A stretch of 19,834 nt of DNA from an uncultured Peptococcaceae bacterium (GTDB taxonomy: Bacteria; Bacillota; Peptococcia; Peptococcales; Peptococcaceae): NCBI GenBank assembly GCA_938044045.1, contig CALIQN010000063.1, forward strand, positions 1-19,834. The letters are read 5' to 3'. The number at the start of each line of letters is the position of its first letter. The stretch's first letter is position 1. A model generated the notes under the pieces. It made no database searches, was not told the origin of the DNA, and was given only the letters and a program-made list of their open reading frames with translations. The translations under genes were made by a program, and so were the position numbers. Shown one piece after another: positions 1-7,830 of the stretch.

Positions 1-2534
1 GGCGCAGTTGCTTTAGCCTTTAATCCTTTGATTGGTTGGCGGTTCTTGGCCTCTGAATCAGTAGAAACAATATTTTCTTTGTACACTTCTAGGGCAATTT
101 TTCCGTCTTCTATCATGTCTGCTGTGATTGGGCTATTATTGACAAATTCTGTTGTTGTCCCCTTCTTTACAACTTTAATGTCAGCTACACCTAAATCTTT
201 GTATTCTACATAGACTAATTGAGCGGCGGCAGCTGCATCCCATGTACCGTCTGCTTTTAATTCTTTTGCAAATGGTACCAACACTTTCATACCATTTAAG
301 TCGAGGTTCTCCCCTACTTCATATTCTCTTCCACTTAGCGCACTGCTTAGCTTAATTGATGTATGAAGATAGACGACTGGTAAGCCTTCCACTTCTACTG
401 GTATTTTGACTTCTAATTCACTGTTATCATTGAACTTCAAGGTTGCGACTGCTTCTTTTTGTCCTATGCTACTTCTGTCTACGTTTGTCTTAATGCTAAC
501 GTCTATATAACCGTAGGTTGATCTTTTACCTTCTGTATCTAGGGCTTTAGCAACTCTATCTGCTGTAATCTTTGATTTCTCTTCTGCTTCTAAGACTAGC
601 TTATCAGTTTCTATGCTTGTTTTTAGGGTTGGGATGTTGCCCATTTCTGCTTTAAACTGATCTGCTTTTGTTTGTGGTTGGGGTTGTGGACTTGGTGGAT
701 TTGGTAAATTATTGACTTCTGTTTGTACTTCACCATAGCCATGAATTTTCACTTCTACGCGGAAACGTTTATTGTCTTCAAATATTTTCTTTCCACGGTT
801 TGTTGCATCGAGATTTAATTGACCTGTTGGACTGATAATATCAAAGCTTGTATTAATATTACCATGGTGTCCATAAGGTTCAATTTCAACAGTATTTGGC
901 ACAGTTACTTTTTGCCCTTGTCTATTGGTACGCTCTACCATAACGACATTGCCATCTCTATCTAGTTCAGTAACAAGTACTTCATCGATATTTTTGTAAA
1001 TATTGTCCATTTGTCCAGCTGCTGTTTGTAATTGGTGATTTGTATTAAAGCTCATCACCTTATTACTTGCACTTGCTTCTACTATGGTGTATGGGTAGTT
1101 GATGCCTCCACCACTCTCAAAATTTGGTGAACGCCATTTTCCGCTAGCATCAACAATATTAACAAAGTATTTCCCTGCTTTAGGTGCTTTTAATGTTAAT
1201 GTTTTACTGGTACTATCCCAAGTATAGTCGCTATCTGCTAGAACTTCTTCATTGGTACTACCATATCTCACACTATGCAACCTAAGATCAAAGTCTGTTG
1301 GCAAACTACTTGTAAAGCTTATCTTTGTATCATTACCAATTGTTACTGGTGTTTGAGCTGTAAGCTTAGCGCCATTTGGTAGAACTTTCTTCCCTAAGAT
1401 GGCTTCTTTATCGGTATTTTTCTTCTCTAAAGCATTAATAATCGCTTCTTGTAAGGCGAGTCCATTTGAGGTCGCTCCACTGATGATATCTGCTCCACCA
1501 TGTCCCATGCGCATTGCTTTTACTTGTTCTAGGTTCTTGCCTATAAAATTATTAAATTTCTTTTTGGAAATTACCCAATAAGATTTTTGTTTATTATTCC
1601 AAAAAGCTTCATTGCCTGAACGTCTTGCAGTGTCATTGTCTACAATTTCCCTAATAATGCCATTTTCATCTACACCAATGCCTATATGTGCATTAAAAAA
1701 TGGTGGATGGATAAAGGCGTCACCTGTATTAGATGGATAGTATCTTTGATCTACATTGGCATCTCCATAATACCATGTGAGGCTTTGTGAGGATGAAGTA
1801 GTGCTTCCTGAACTACTAGAGCCTGGTGCAGGAAGATATGGGTTTTTACCGTTCTCATCTAATGGGTTATTGGTATCACCTTTTTTGGCATTCTTAGCAT
1901 GCTCTTCTTGGCTTTTGGAGGCAATTCTCTTTTCTATTTGATAAATCACTTCTGCAAAGTTGCCTCTGGTCATCTTAGCACCGAGATTTAATTCTCCTTG
2001 GGCATTTGCTTTGATAATACCTGTTTTCACTAGGCTACCTATATTACTGACTGCCCATGTTGGTACTTTTTCATTAATGCCTGTTACATCTTCTTGACGA
2101 CCATCTATATATCCTGATGCTCTCGCAATAATCACTAGGGCTTCTAACTGGCTTACTGTTTCATTTGGTGCCATCATGCTTGTACTCTTACCTTTTATAT
2201 AGCCTTTACTATATGCTTTTGCTAGGTCTTCATAGTACCATGCATCTTTTTTGACATCTTTAAACTGACTTAGGTTGCTTGCTACGGCATCTTTGCCATA
2301 GGCTCTGACTAGGATTGCTGCTAATTCTGCTCTGCTTAGTGTCTTATCGGCTTTTAACTCGCCGTCAATTCCTACGAGATAGCCTTTTTCTACTGCATAA
2401 TTTAGGCTGTCATAGGCACGACTGCCTACTTGTGGCGCATCTTTAAAGCTTGCTAAATCTGCTGCATATGTACTGCTGCTACTGAGTACCATACCCACCA
2501 TTAGCGCTGTTGCTATAATTTTCCTCTTCTTCAT
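1..2534 (-). CDS. SLH-domain surface protein with FMN-binding domain (C-terminus beyond left edge)
   Basis: The frame is open from ATG 2534-2532 to the window edge, giving 844 codons and no stop, so the C-terminus is missing. Residues 1-25 are a signal peptide (KKRK, hydrophobic core, cleavage near TYAA). Three S-layer-homology repeats follow at about 29-80, 90-140 and 147-203, with FKD starts and SRAE/TRGN motifs; these normally anchor proteins to wall polymers. After a Ser-rich linker, residues 275-385 resemble an FMN_bind domain, with HIGIGVDENG and then DIISGATSNG. Thr355 sits where ApbE attaches FMN covalently in this family. Later there are Ig-like or beta-rich segments, a Pro/Gln linker near 610-620, and a module near 725-800 with YEVGENLDLNGM, typical of bacterial Ig-like domains. 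I saw no cysteine in the visible part. The ribosome site is GAGGGA, 3 bases before ATG. SLH and secretion are well supported; flavinylation is inferred from the motif. Confidence 0.88.
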   Translation of the reverse strand, partial: MKKRKIIATALMVGMVLSSSSTYAADLASFKDAPQVGSRAYDSLNYAVEKGYLVGIDGELKADKTLSRAELAAILVRAYGKDAVASNLSQFKDVKKDAWYYEDLAKAYSKGYIKGKSTSMMAPNETVSQLEALVIIARASGYIDGRQEDVTGINEKVPTWAVSNIGSLVKTGIIKANAQGELNLGAKMTRGNFAEVIYQIEKRIASKSQEEHAKNAKKGDTNNPLDENGKNPYLPAPGSSSSGSTTSSSQSLTWYYGDANVDQRYYPSNTGDAFIHPPFFNAHIGIGVDENGIIREIVDNDTARRSGNEAFWNNKQKSYWVISKKKFNNFIGKNLEQVKAMRMGHGGADIISGATSNGLALQEAIINALEKKNTDKEAILGKKVLPNGAKLTAQTPVTIGNDTKISFTSSLPTDFDLRLHSVRYGSTNEEVLADSDYTWDSTSKTLTLKAPKAGKYFVNIVDASGKWRSPNFESGGGINYPYTIVEASASNKVMSFNTNHQLQTAAGQMDNIYKNIDEVLVTELDRDGNVVMVERTNRQGQKVTVPNTVEIEPYGHHGNINTSFDIISPTGQLNLDATNRGKKIFEDNKRFRVEVKIHGYGEVQTEVNNLPNPPSPQPQPQTKADQFKAEMGNIPTLKTSIETDKLVLEAEEKSKITADRVAKALDTEGKRSTYGYIDVSIKTNVDRSSIGQKEAVATLKFNDNSELEVKIPVEVEGLPVVYLHTSIKLSSALSGREYEVGENLDLNGMKVLVPFAKELKADGTWDAAAAAQLVYVEYKDLGVADIKVVKKGTTTEFVNNSPITADMIEDGKIALEVYKENIVSTDSEAKNRQPIKGLKAKATA

Positions 2535-2589
2535 ATGTCCCTCGCTCATCTTTCTTTTATATTAATATTAACTGTAACTAACAAGGTTA

Positions 2590-2618
2590 GGTTAACACAA
2601 CACAATCGGTTCTGTCAA
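2590..2618 (-). promoter_or_regulatory. possible promoter of the SLH flavoprotein gene
   Basis: On the minus strand TTGACA (2618-2613) is a perfect -35 box. Seventeen bases later lies TTAACC (2595-2590), a poor -10 match preceded by TGTG. The -35 is convincing and the -10 is not, so the exact start is uncertain. The leader to the ATG would be about 50 bases and AT-rich. Confidence 0.35.
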
Positions 2619-2660
2619 ACTAAAATATAAATAAATGATGACATTTTTTATCAAAAAGAA

Positions 2661-2693
2661 ACAAAAAAAACACGTTAGTTACCTAACGTGTTT
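2661..2693 (-). terminator. rho-independent terminator of the pta/TIGR02206 unit
   Basis: A perfect 11-bp stem (2668-2678 with 2683-2693) has a TTAC loop and, on the minus strand, is followed by a run of T from 2667 down. The stem contains the last three codons and the TAG stop of the membrane-protein gene, so coding end and terminator are the same DNA. Confidence 0.9.
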
Positions 2694-3420
2694 CAGAACA
2701 TCTTTTTCTCAATCTCGTCTCAACTAGACGTTCTTTGGCAAAGTATAAGGCATAGCACACGGTCCAAACTGCTAGTAAGACTAGGACTAAGCCAAGTTGA
2801 TACGGTAAGCCAAATAGTCCATCAAAAAAGACTAATGGCGTACCTTCCAAAGGATACTCGATGTAGCAAAAGTTTGTCCCTAAATAGACATTGATTAAAT
2901 GAATCGGTATGGCTGCAACGAGCAAAGCCAAAAATAATTTTGGTAAACCTTTTGGATTGGGGATGAGCTTTTTCATCTTTAAAAGATAGAGTGGATAAAT
3001 CACTAAAATACCATGGGAGATAAAGCTCTCAAAGGTATAGTAACTCCATGTTGGTAAGTTGCCCCAGCCTGGAAAAAACAAGGCCACCAAAGCCGCTGGC
3101 AGTGAGAGAAAATAAATATAATTTTCTAGCCCTTTCCATCTTGTCAAAGCATAGACGGCACAAACCACAATGGAAAGATTACAAAGATGCAAAGGAATCT
3201 CATCATAACTATAAAATTGATTGGTGAGCAGAAGGGCAGATACCCTTATTATCTTTAATGCTACAGGGATTAATGGCAAGATAATAAAAAAGCGTTTTTC
3301 CTGTTTAAAAGGTTTATAGGCGAAGAGTCCAAAAAGCACTAGCCCAATGAGCCAAGCCAAGTGAAAGCCTCCAAAAAGAGGAAACCCTATTGTGCCTTCT
3401 GATATACTAAAAAACCTCAT
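2683..3420 (-). CDS. TIGR02206/YwaF-type integral membrane protein
   Basis: This is a 245-residue polytopic membrane protein with about six to seven hydrophobic segments spread from residue 15 to 230 and a basic C-terminal tail (KERLVETRLRKR). The segments IPLHLCNLSI, FESFISHGILVIYPLYLL and LINVYLGTNFCYI match the conserved pattern of the TIGR02206 (YwaF) membrane family, whose function is not established. The ATG shares its A with the TAA of pta (TAATG), which suggests translational coupling, and the gene ends inside a terminator hairpin. Pairing with pta could hint at a link to acetyl-phosphate or acetate, but that is only context. Family assignment is from remembered motifs; function is unknown. 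Confidence 0.82.
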   Translation of the reverse strand: MRFFSISEGTIGFPLFGGFHLAWLIGLVLFGLFAYKPFKQEKRFFIILPLIPVALKIIRVSALLLTNQFYSYDEIPLHLCNLSIVVCAVYALTRWKGLENYIYFLSLPAALVALFFPGWGNLPTWSYYTFESFISHGILVIYPLYLLKMKKLIPNPKGLPKLFLALLVAAIPIHLINVYLGTNFCYIEYPLEGTPLVFFDGLFGLPYQLGLVLVLLAVWTVCYALYFAKERLVETRLRKRCSETR

Positions 3421-4394
3421 TAAGCCTCGCTTGCTTGTGCTGCAGTAATAATTGCTAAGCGGTAAGCATCTTCTTCATTACAACCACGAGAAAGGTCGTT
3501 GATCGGTTTTGCCAAACCTTGCAAGATTGGGCCTAAGGCTTCAAAACCACCTAAGCGTTGCGCAATCTTATAGCCAATATTACCTGCTTCAAGACTTGGG
3601 AAAATGAAAACATTGGCATGACCAGCCACTGTAGAATTTGGTGCTTTTTGTTTGGCTACTTTTTCAACAAAGGCAGCATCAAATTGTAATTCCCCATCAA
3701 GGGCAAGTTCTGGTGCAAGATTTTTTGCAATTTCAGTCGCTTCAGCCACCTTGGTGCTTTCTGGAGAAACAGCAGAACCCATAGTTGAGAATGAAAGCAA
3801 GGCAACCTTAGGATCAATGCCAAAGGTTTTTGCAGTTGCTGCACTGACAACAGCAATCTCGCCCATTGCTTGCGCATCTGTAGTGATATTGATTGCCACA
3901 TCACTAAAAAGGTAGCGTTCTTCACCCTTGATCATCACCATTGCGCCACTAACACGAGAAGCACCAGGTGCCATCTTCACAATTTGTAAAGCTGGTCTAA
4001 CAGTGTCCCCTGTAGAATGGACAGCTCCGCTGACCATACCATCTGCCTTACCCATATAAACAAGCATAGTGCCAAAGTAGTTTGGATCAAGTAGCATAGT
4101 ACGTGCTTTTTCTTCGTCTACTTTACCTTTACGACGTTCGACAAAGCTTGCCACCATAGTATCAAAATCAGCATAGGTCTTAGGATCGATAATTTCAATA
4201 TCGCCAAGATCAATACCTTTTTCTTTTGCTAAAGCCTTGGTTGCTTCTACTTCACCTACTAAAACTGGCACGAGAAGTCCATCTTTAGCATGACGTGCTG
4301 CTGCACCTAAAATACGTTCATCATTGCTTTCTGGATAAACAATGGTGATGTTTTTCCCTTTAATTTTGTTTTCTAAAATTGACCAAATGTCCAT
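3420..4394 (-). CDS. pta: phosphate acetyltransferase
   Basis: Pta interconverts acetyl-CoA plus phosphate and acetyl phosphate plus CoA in the cytoplasm, the first half of the acetate/ATP pathway of fermenters. The 324-residue length is that of the short Pta class without the extra N-terminal domains. Visible signatures are IVYPESNDERIL (19-30), ADGMVSGAVHSTGDTVRPAL (117-136) and, near the C-terminus, RLGGFEALGPILQGL followed by KPINDLSRGC. The start ATG has GAGGGAG just upstream. Acetate kinase, the usual partner, is not next to it; the downstream neighbour is a membrane protein overlapping by one base. A strong promoter lies about 45 bp upstream. Related phosphate butyryltransferases share the fold, but the motifs fit Pta better. 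Confidence 0.95.
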   Translation of the reverse strand: MDIWSILENKIKGKNITIVYPESNDERILGAAARHAKDGLLVPVLVGEVEATKALAKEKGIDLGDIEIIDPKTYADFDTMVASFVERRKGKVDEEKARTMLLDPNYFGTMLVYMGKADGMVSGAVHSTGDTVRPALQIVKMAPGASRVSGAMVMIKGEERYLFSDVAINITTDAQAMGEIAVVSAATAKTFGIDPKVALLSFSTMGSAVSPESTKVAEATEIAKNLAPELALDGELQFDAAFVEKVAKQKAPNSTVAGHANVFIFPSLEAGNIGYKIAQRLGGFEALGPILQGLAKPINDLSRGCNEEDAYRLAIITAAQASEA

Positions 4395-4438
4395 ATTTCT
4401 CCCTCTTTTTCTTTTACAAAATTTACCTTACTCTCCCA

Positions 4439-4467
4439 ATTATAAACCAAAACTGGCATCTTGGCAA
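4439..4467 (-). promoter_or_regulatory. sigma-A type promoter of pta
   Basis: On the minus strand TTGCCA (4467-4462) is followed after exactly 17 bases by a perfect TATAAT (4444-4439). The start point would be about 35-40 bases before the pta ATG. It is divergent from the acetyltransferase promoter in the same 153-bp gap. Confidence 0.75.
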
Positions 4468-4480
4468 AAAGCAATTTATT

Positions 4481-4508
4481 TTTCAAAGAATTTTAGTTAT
4501 ACTATAAA
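4481..4508 (+). promoter_or_regulatory. possible promoter of the GNAT gene
   Basis: TTTCAA (4481-4486), 16 bases, then TATAAA (4503-4508), with an overlapping TATACT at 4498-4503. The gene behind it has an ideal AAGGAGG (4534-4540), 7 bases before ATG. Confidence 0.45.
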
Positions 4509-4547
4509 TATCATTTATTATTATATGTTTTTTAAGGAGGTTAATTT

Positions 4548-5063
4548 ATGGCAAAACTACGTCTTGCGACTCACCAAGATATTCCAGCTATCTTAGCAAT
4601 CTATGAATCCTCACGTGATTTTATGCGACAAAGTGGCAATGCCAATCAGTGGACCAATGGCTATCCAGGAGAACGAGACATTCTGGCAGATATTGCCAAT
4701 GGTTATGGTTATCTGCTCTATGATGAGGAAAAAGGCATTCTCGCAACCTTTCATCTCTCTTTGCGTTGTGATCCTAGTTATGCCATCATTGAGGGTAACT
4801 GGCACGCCAATGCCCCTTATGGGGTCATTCACCGTATCGCTGTGGCCAGTGATGCCATGGGTAAAGGCTATGCCTCTCGTTGTATTCATTTTGCAGAAAA
4901 GCTCATTTTAAAAAACAATAGGCACTGGCTACGGATTGATACCCATGCAGACAATGTTCCTATGCAAAAAGTCATCTTAAAAAATCACTGTCAGTACTGT
5001 GGCATCATCCATGTGATTGGTACCAATGCCACACGTTGGGCTTATGATAAATACCTTGGTTAA
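4548..5063 (+). CDS. GNAT-family N-acetyltransferase
   Basis: This 171-residue cytoplasmic protein has the GNAT layout. The N-terminal strand and helix are KLRLATHQDIPAILAIYESS. Central strands follow (GYLLYDEEKGILATFHLS). The acetyl-CoA-binding segment is VIHRIAVASDAMGKGYASRC, with the family's V-x(3)-R/Q-x-x-G-x-G/A pattern in slightly altered form (AMGKGYA). The C-terminal part, LRIDTHADNVPMQKVILKNH, matches the usual N-x-x-M-x(3)-x-x-x-x-G/C stretch. The substrate cannot be read from sequence. The start is fixed by AAGGAGG 7 bases upstream. It stands alone, divergent from pta, and no terminator is evident before the next gene. Confidence 0.88.
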   Translation: MAKLRLATHQDIPAILAIYESSRDFMRQSGNANQWTNGYPGERDILADIANGYGYLLYDEEKGILATFHLSLRCDPSYAIIEGNWHANAPYGVIHRIAVASDAMGKGYASRCIHFAEKLILKNNRHWLRIDTHADNVPMQKVILKNHCQYCGIIHVIGTNATRWAYDKYLG

Positions 5064-5175
5064 ACCTTAAAAGAGCCATCTTATATCGTTAAAACACTCT
5101 TCTAGTACTCATTTATTATACCATTTTACTTAATTTGCTTTTTATGTCCTGATTTTATCATTTTTTACTTGTCTA

Positions 5176-5204
5176 TAGACTTCTCGCTAAAAGAGTGTTA
5201 TGAT
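5176..5204 (+). promoter_or_regulatory. possible promoter of the SemiSWEET unit
   Basis: TAGACT (5176-5181), 17 bases, TATGAT (5199-5204), about 35 bp before the start codon. Spacing is ideal and box quality moderate. The rest of the 176-bp gap after the acetyltransferase is AT-rich with no other feature I can support. Confidence 0.45.
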
Positions 5205-5239
5205 TACCCCATCAATTTAAGCATATGCAGGAGGTAACC

Positions 5240-5518
5240 ATGGCAAAGAAAAAACTGACTAAAAAACACATTAATACTATCGTAGGCTCTATTGGCGCCT
5301 TTATTGGTGTTTTTGTTTTTATCACCTATATTCCACAAATTATTGCTAACCTTAATGGCGTGAAAGGGCAGCCTTGGCAACCTATTACTGCAGCCTTTTC
5401 TTGTTTAATCTGGGTTATTTATGGTTGGACTAAAGAGCCTAAAAAGGACTATATCCTTATTATTCCTAATATCACTGGTGTGGTTTTAGGTTTTTTAACC
5501 TTTATTACTGCCCTATAA
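5240..5518 (+). CDS. SemiSWEET-family sugar transporter
   Basis: This 92-residue membrane protein has three helices, the size of a SemiSWEET half-transporter that works as a dimer for facilitated sugar movement. Helix 1 contains the PQ-loop motif (FITYIPQIIANLNG). Helix 2 has AAFSCLIWVIYGWTKEPKKD and helix 3 has IIPNITGVVLGFLTF, including the conserved Asn. An in-frame ATG at 5225 would add MQEVT, but AGGAGG (5229-5234) lies between it and ATG 5240 at a 5-base spacing, so 5240 is the start. A 34-codon membrane-peptide gene follows 37 bp later and probably shares its transcript. Family call is firm; the sugar is unknown. Confidence 0.88.
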   Translation: MAKKKLTKKHINTIVGSIGAFIGVFVFITYIPQIIANLNGVKGQPWQPITAAFSCLIWVIYGWTKEPKKDYILIIPNITGVVLGFLTFITAL

Positions 5519-5555
5519 TTCATTTTAAAATACTACACTTAGAAGGATAATTTCA

Positions 5556-5660
5556 ATGAATAAGCAACTTGCCATTGCTCTAACAATTGTTGGTATTATT
5601 ACCCTACTTATCCTATTTATGGTATTGGGTGGTATCGGAATATTTTACACTGTCGTTTAA
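5556..5660 (+). CDS. 34-residue single-helix membrane peptide
   Basis: The frame ATG 5556 to TAA 5660 encodes MNKQ followed by a continuous hydrophobic stretch of about 28 residues (LAIALTIVGIITLLILFMVLG and beyond), ending in TVV. It has a ribosome site, AGAAGGA (5541-5547), 8 bases before ATG. It sits 37 bp after the SemiSWEET stop with no terminator between, and its own stop lies in a strong terminator stem, so it is the last gene of that unit. I do not recognise a family. A role as a transporter accessory peptide is only a possibility from position; a toxin-like or stress peptide is another. Confidence 0.6.
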   Translation: MNKQLAIALTIVGIITLLILFMVLGGIGIFYTVV

Positions 5661-5704
5661 AAAATAAGCATGGATACAACAACTTGTATCCATGCTTATT
5701 TTTT
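5659..5704. terminator. bidirectional terminator between the membrane peptide and recN
   Basis: A perfect 21-bp stem (5659-5679 with 5684-5704) has a CAAC loop. A-run and T-run flanks make it work in both directions. It contains most of the stop codon of the plus-strand peptide (5658-5660) and the whole stop codon of recN (5698-5696), so both transcripts end in the same hairpin. Confidence 0.93.
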
Positions 5705-7357
5705 ATCCTCTCGTAAAGCCTTAGCATGCTCAATTTGCCAAGCTTCCTTACCCCCTAGCATCCGTGCTAGCTCATCTATCACCGCTGCTTCAGTAGCTAG
5801 TGGCGTAACTCTGGTAATCGTAGAATCTGCCTTGGCGAGTTTTTCAATATAAAAATGGCTCTCTGCCTTGGCAGCAATGGCAGGTGCGTGAGTCACCACA
5901 AGCACCTGTTGACGTGCACCTACAAGTGCGAGTTTTTTTGCCACCTGTCCTAGGACAAGTCCCCCTATCCCTGTGTCTATCTCGTCAAAAATTAAGGTCT
6001 CTATCTCACCATCTTGGGTAAGGATTGTTTTAAAAGCGAGCATGAGCCGACTCATTTCCCCACCTGAGGCAACCTCTTCCAAAGGACGCAAAGGTAGACC
6101 GGGGTTCGCTGAAAGCATGAAGATTATTTCATCAATGCCATCACTACTGGACTTTTTCTCAGAAAATTCCACCTCAAAACGTGCTTTTTCCATCGAAAGG
6201 TCACTAAGCTCCTCAAGTAACTTCTGACTGAAAGCCTGTGCCAGGTTTTTCCTTGCCTCACGTAAGGCGAGTGCCTTATTTTGATAATTCTCTTTTGCTT
6301 CAAGATAGGCTTTTTTTAAGGCTTCTACTTGACTTTCGCCATCTTCTAGGCTAAGGAGACTCTCTTCCCAAACTGCCATTTCATCAATTAAGGTATCCAC
6401 ATCCATCTTATAGCGCCGCTTTAAACGATCATAAAGCTCAAGACGTTCTTCTAGAGCTTTAACCTCTCCCTCATTAACAGAAAGGTCATCTTTATATGAG
6501 GACAATTCTTTGGCAATCTCATCTATGGTAATCATCGCTTCTTCTAAAGAAGAGAGATACTGGCTTAAATGTTCATCTCGCTTACTTAAGACCTCTAAGC
6601 GACTGATGGTTTGATACAGTTTACTATAACAGCTCTCATCACCTGAATACAGCTGATAAACGGCCTCTTCACTACCTTCTCTTAAGGCTTGTAAATGACT
6701 TAATTGTAAAAAACGTCTTTGACTGATTTGCTCCTCACCTTTTTTAAGTTTATAGGGTATGAGCGCTTCTAAATCTTCTTTGCGTCTTTCTAAAAGCTCA
6801 CTTTGATCTTGTCTTTGTTTTATCTCACGTTTTAAGTATTTGGCTGTTTTTTGCAAGGCGAGATAGTTCGATGCGACCTCTTGGCGAAGACTTTGAAATG
6901 CTGCGTCACCTAGACTATCGAGTAAGCCCAACTGTCCTTCCTTGCGACTGATATTTTGGTAATCATGTTGTCCATAAATGGTAACCAAGCTTTTTGCCAC
7001 TTTCTTAAACTCTGCCAAAGTCACAACACGATGATTGATTCGACAACGATTTTTCCCTGTTTCTTGAAGTTCTCTAGTGAGAATTAGAGTTGTCTCTTTT
7101 TCTATTCCCATCTCTTCTAAAAAGCCAAGGGCTTTATGGGTTTCAGGCACTTCAAAAACGCCCTCTATCAAGGCACTTTTTTCACCTTTTCTGATATCTT
7201 CAACCTTAGCTCTCGCACCTAAAAGCAACATGACGGTATCGACAATGATAGATTTTCCTGCCCCTGTTTCTCCTGTTAGTACATTAAAACCACCAGAAAA
7301 ATCCAGACTCATCTCATCAATTAAGGCATAATTTGACACTTTTAATTGTACTAACAA
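5696..7357 (-). CDS. recN: DNA repair protein RecN
   Basis: RecN is an SMC-like ATPase acting at double-strand breaks. The product is about 553 residues, normal for the family. Residues 29-36 are the Walker A GETGAGKS. A long charged coiled-coil region occupies roughly 150-380. The C-terminal half has the ABC signature ASGGEMSRLMLAF and Walker B TLIFDEIDTGIGG. Two TTG codons stand in tandem (7360-7358 and 7357-7355). AGGAGG lies 4 bases before the first and 7 before the second, and MLVQLKVSNYALI from the second aligns with the usual family start, so I prefer 7357. The Shine-Dalgarno overlaps the TAG of argR. It is the last gene of the long minus-strand series and ends in a bidirectional terminator. 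Confidence 0.96.
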   Translation of the reverse strand: MLVQLKVSNYALIDEMSLDFSGGFNVLTGETGAGKSIIVDTVMLLLGARAKVEDIRKGEKSALIEGVFEVPETHKALGFLEEMGIEKETTLILTRELQETGKNRCRINHRVVTLAEFKKVAKSLVTIYGQHDYQNISRKEGQLGLLDSLGDAAFQSLRQEVASNYLALQKTAKYLKREIKQRQDQSELLERRKEDLEALIPYKLKKGEEQISQRRFLQLSHLQALREGSEEAVYQLYSGDESCYSKLYQTISRLEVLSKRDEHLSQYLSSLEEAMITIDEIAKELSSYKDDLSVNEGEVKALEERLELYDRLKRRYKMDVDTLIDEMAVWEESLLSLEDGESQVEALKKAYLEAKENYQNKALALREARKNLAQAFSQKLLEELSDLSMEKARFEVEFSEKKSSSDGIDEIIFMLSANPGLPLRPLEEVASGGEMSRLMLAFKTILTQDGEIETLIFDEIDTGIGGLVLGQVAKKLALVGARQQVLVVTHAPAIAAKAESHFYIEKLAKADSTITRVTPLATEAAVIDELARMLGGKEAWQIEHAKALREDKK

Positions 7358-7368
7358 CAAAACACCTC

Positions 7369-7818
7369 CTAATGGTTGATATAGGTATTTAGCCTATCGA
7401 CAATCCCTTTGGTTGCACTTAGGGGTTTGACCACTAAAAGCACCGTATCATCTCCTGCAATCGTCCCTATAACCTCTTCCCAATCAGCTTGATCTAAAGC
7501 ATAGGCGACAGGATTGGCATTGCCTGGTGCGGTATTAATCACAATAATATTTTCACTATAATCAAGGCTCATGATAAATTCTCGCATAATCAAACGAAAT
7601 TTGCTATCGGTGATGCCTGCATTATCATGCGTAGCATAACGATACCTATCTTCTCCCACACGAACTTTTACCAACTGAAGGGCTTTAATATCTCTAGAAA
7701 CAGTGGCTTGGGTGACGATAATATTTTCTGCCTCTAGACGCTCCGCCAGTTCTTTTTGCGTGCCTATTTCTTCTTCGGCAATGAGTTCTAGGATTCTCCT
7801 TTGACGTGCATTTAGCAT
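7369..7818 (-). CDS. argR: arginine repressor ArgR
   Basis: ArgR is the arginine-sensing transcription factor that binds ARG boxes as a hexamer. The length of 149 residues is standard. The N-terminal winged helix includes QKELAERL and TQATVSRDIKALQL, with the Ser-Arg of the recognition helix at 41-42. The C-terminal oligomerisation and arginine-binding domain shows NTAPGNA (95-101) and GTIAGDDTVLLV (118-129), whose paired Asp residues contact arginine. GAGGAGA precedes the ATG. It lies 12 bp after nadK, and its TAG stop is part of the recN ribosome site, the usual firmicute nadK-argR-recN order. No arginine genes are in the window. Confidence 0.96.
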   Translation of the reverse strand: MLNARQRRILELIAEEEIGTQKELAERLEAENIIVTQATVSRDIKALQLVKVRVGEDRYRYATHDNAGITDSKFRLIMREFIMSLDYSENIIVINTAPGNANPVAYALDQADWEEVIGTIAGDDTVLLVVKPLSATKGIVDRLNTYINH

Positions 7819-7830
7819 AAATTTTCTCCT

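Noticed and set aside
28..1581. Two 60-61 codon plus-strand ORFs inside the surface-protein gene
   Set aside because: They are antisense shadows of a long coding frame and have no ribosome sites.
4603..4911. 102-codon plus-strand ORF inside the acetyltransferase gene
   Set aside because: It is a +1 shadow of the GNAT frame; only the 4548 frame has the ribosome site and family motifs.
5093..5199. Inverted 9-base arms AACACTCTT and AAGAGTGTT
   Set aside because: They are 89 bp apart with no gene or repeat between them; in AT-rich DNA this can be chance and no element structure was found.
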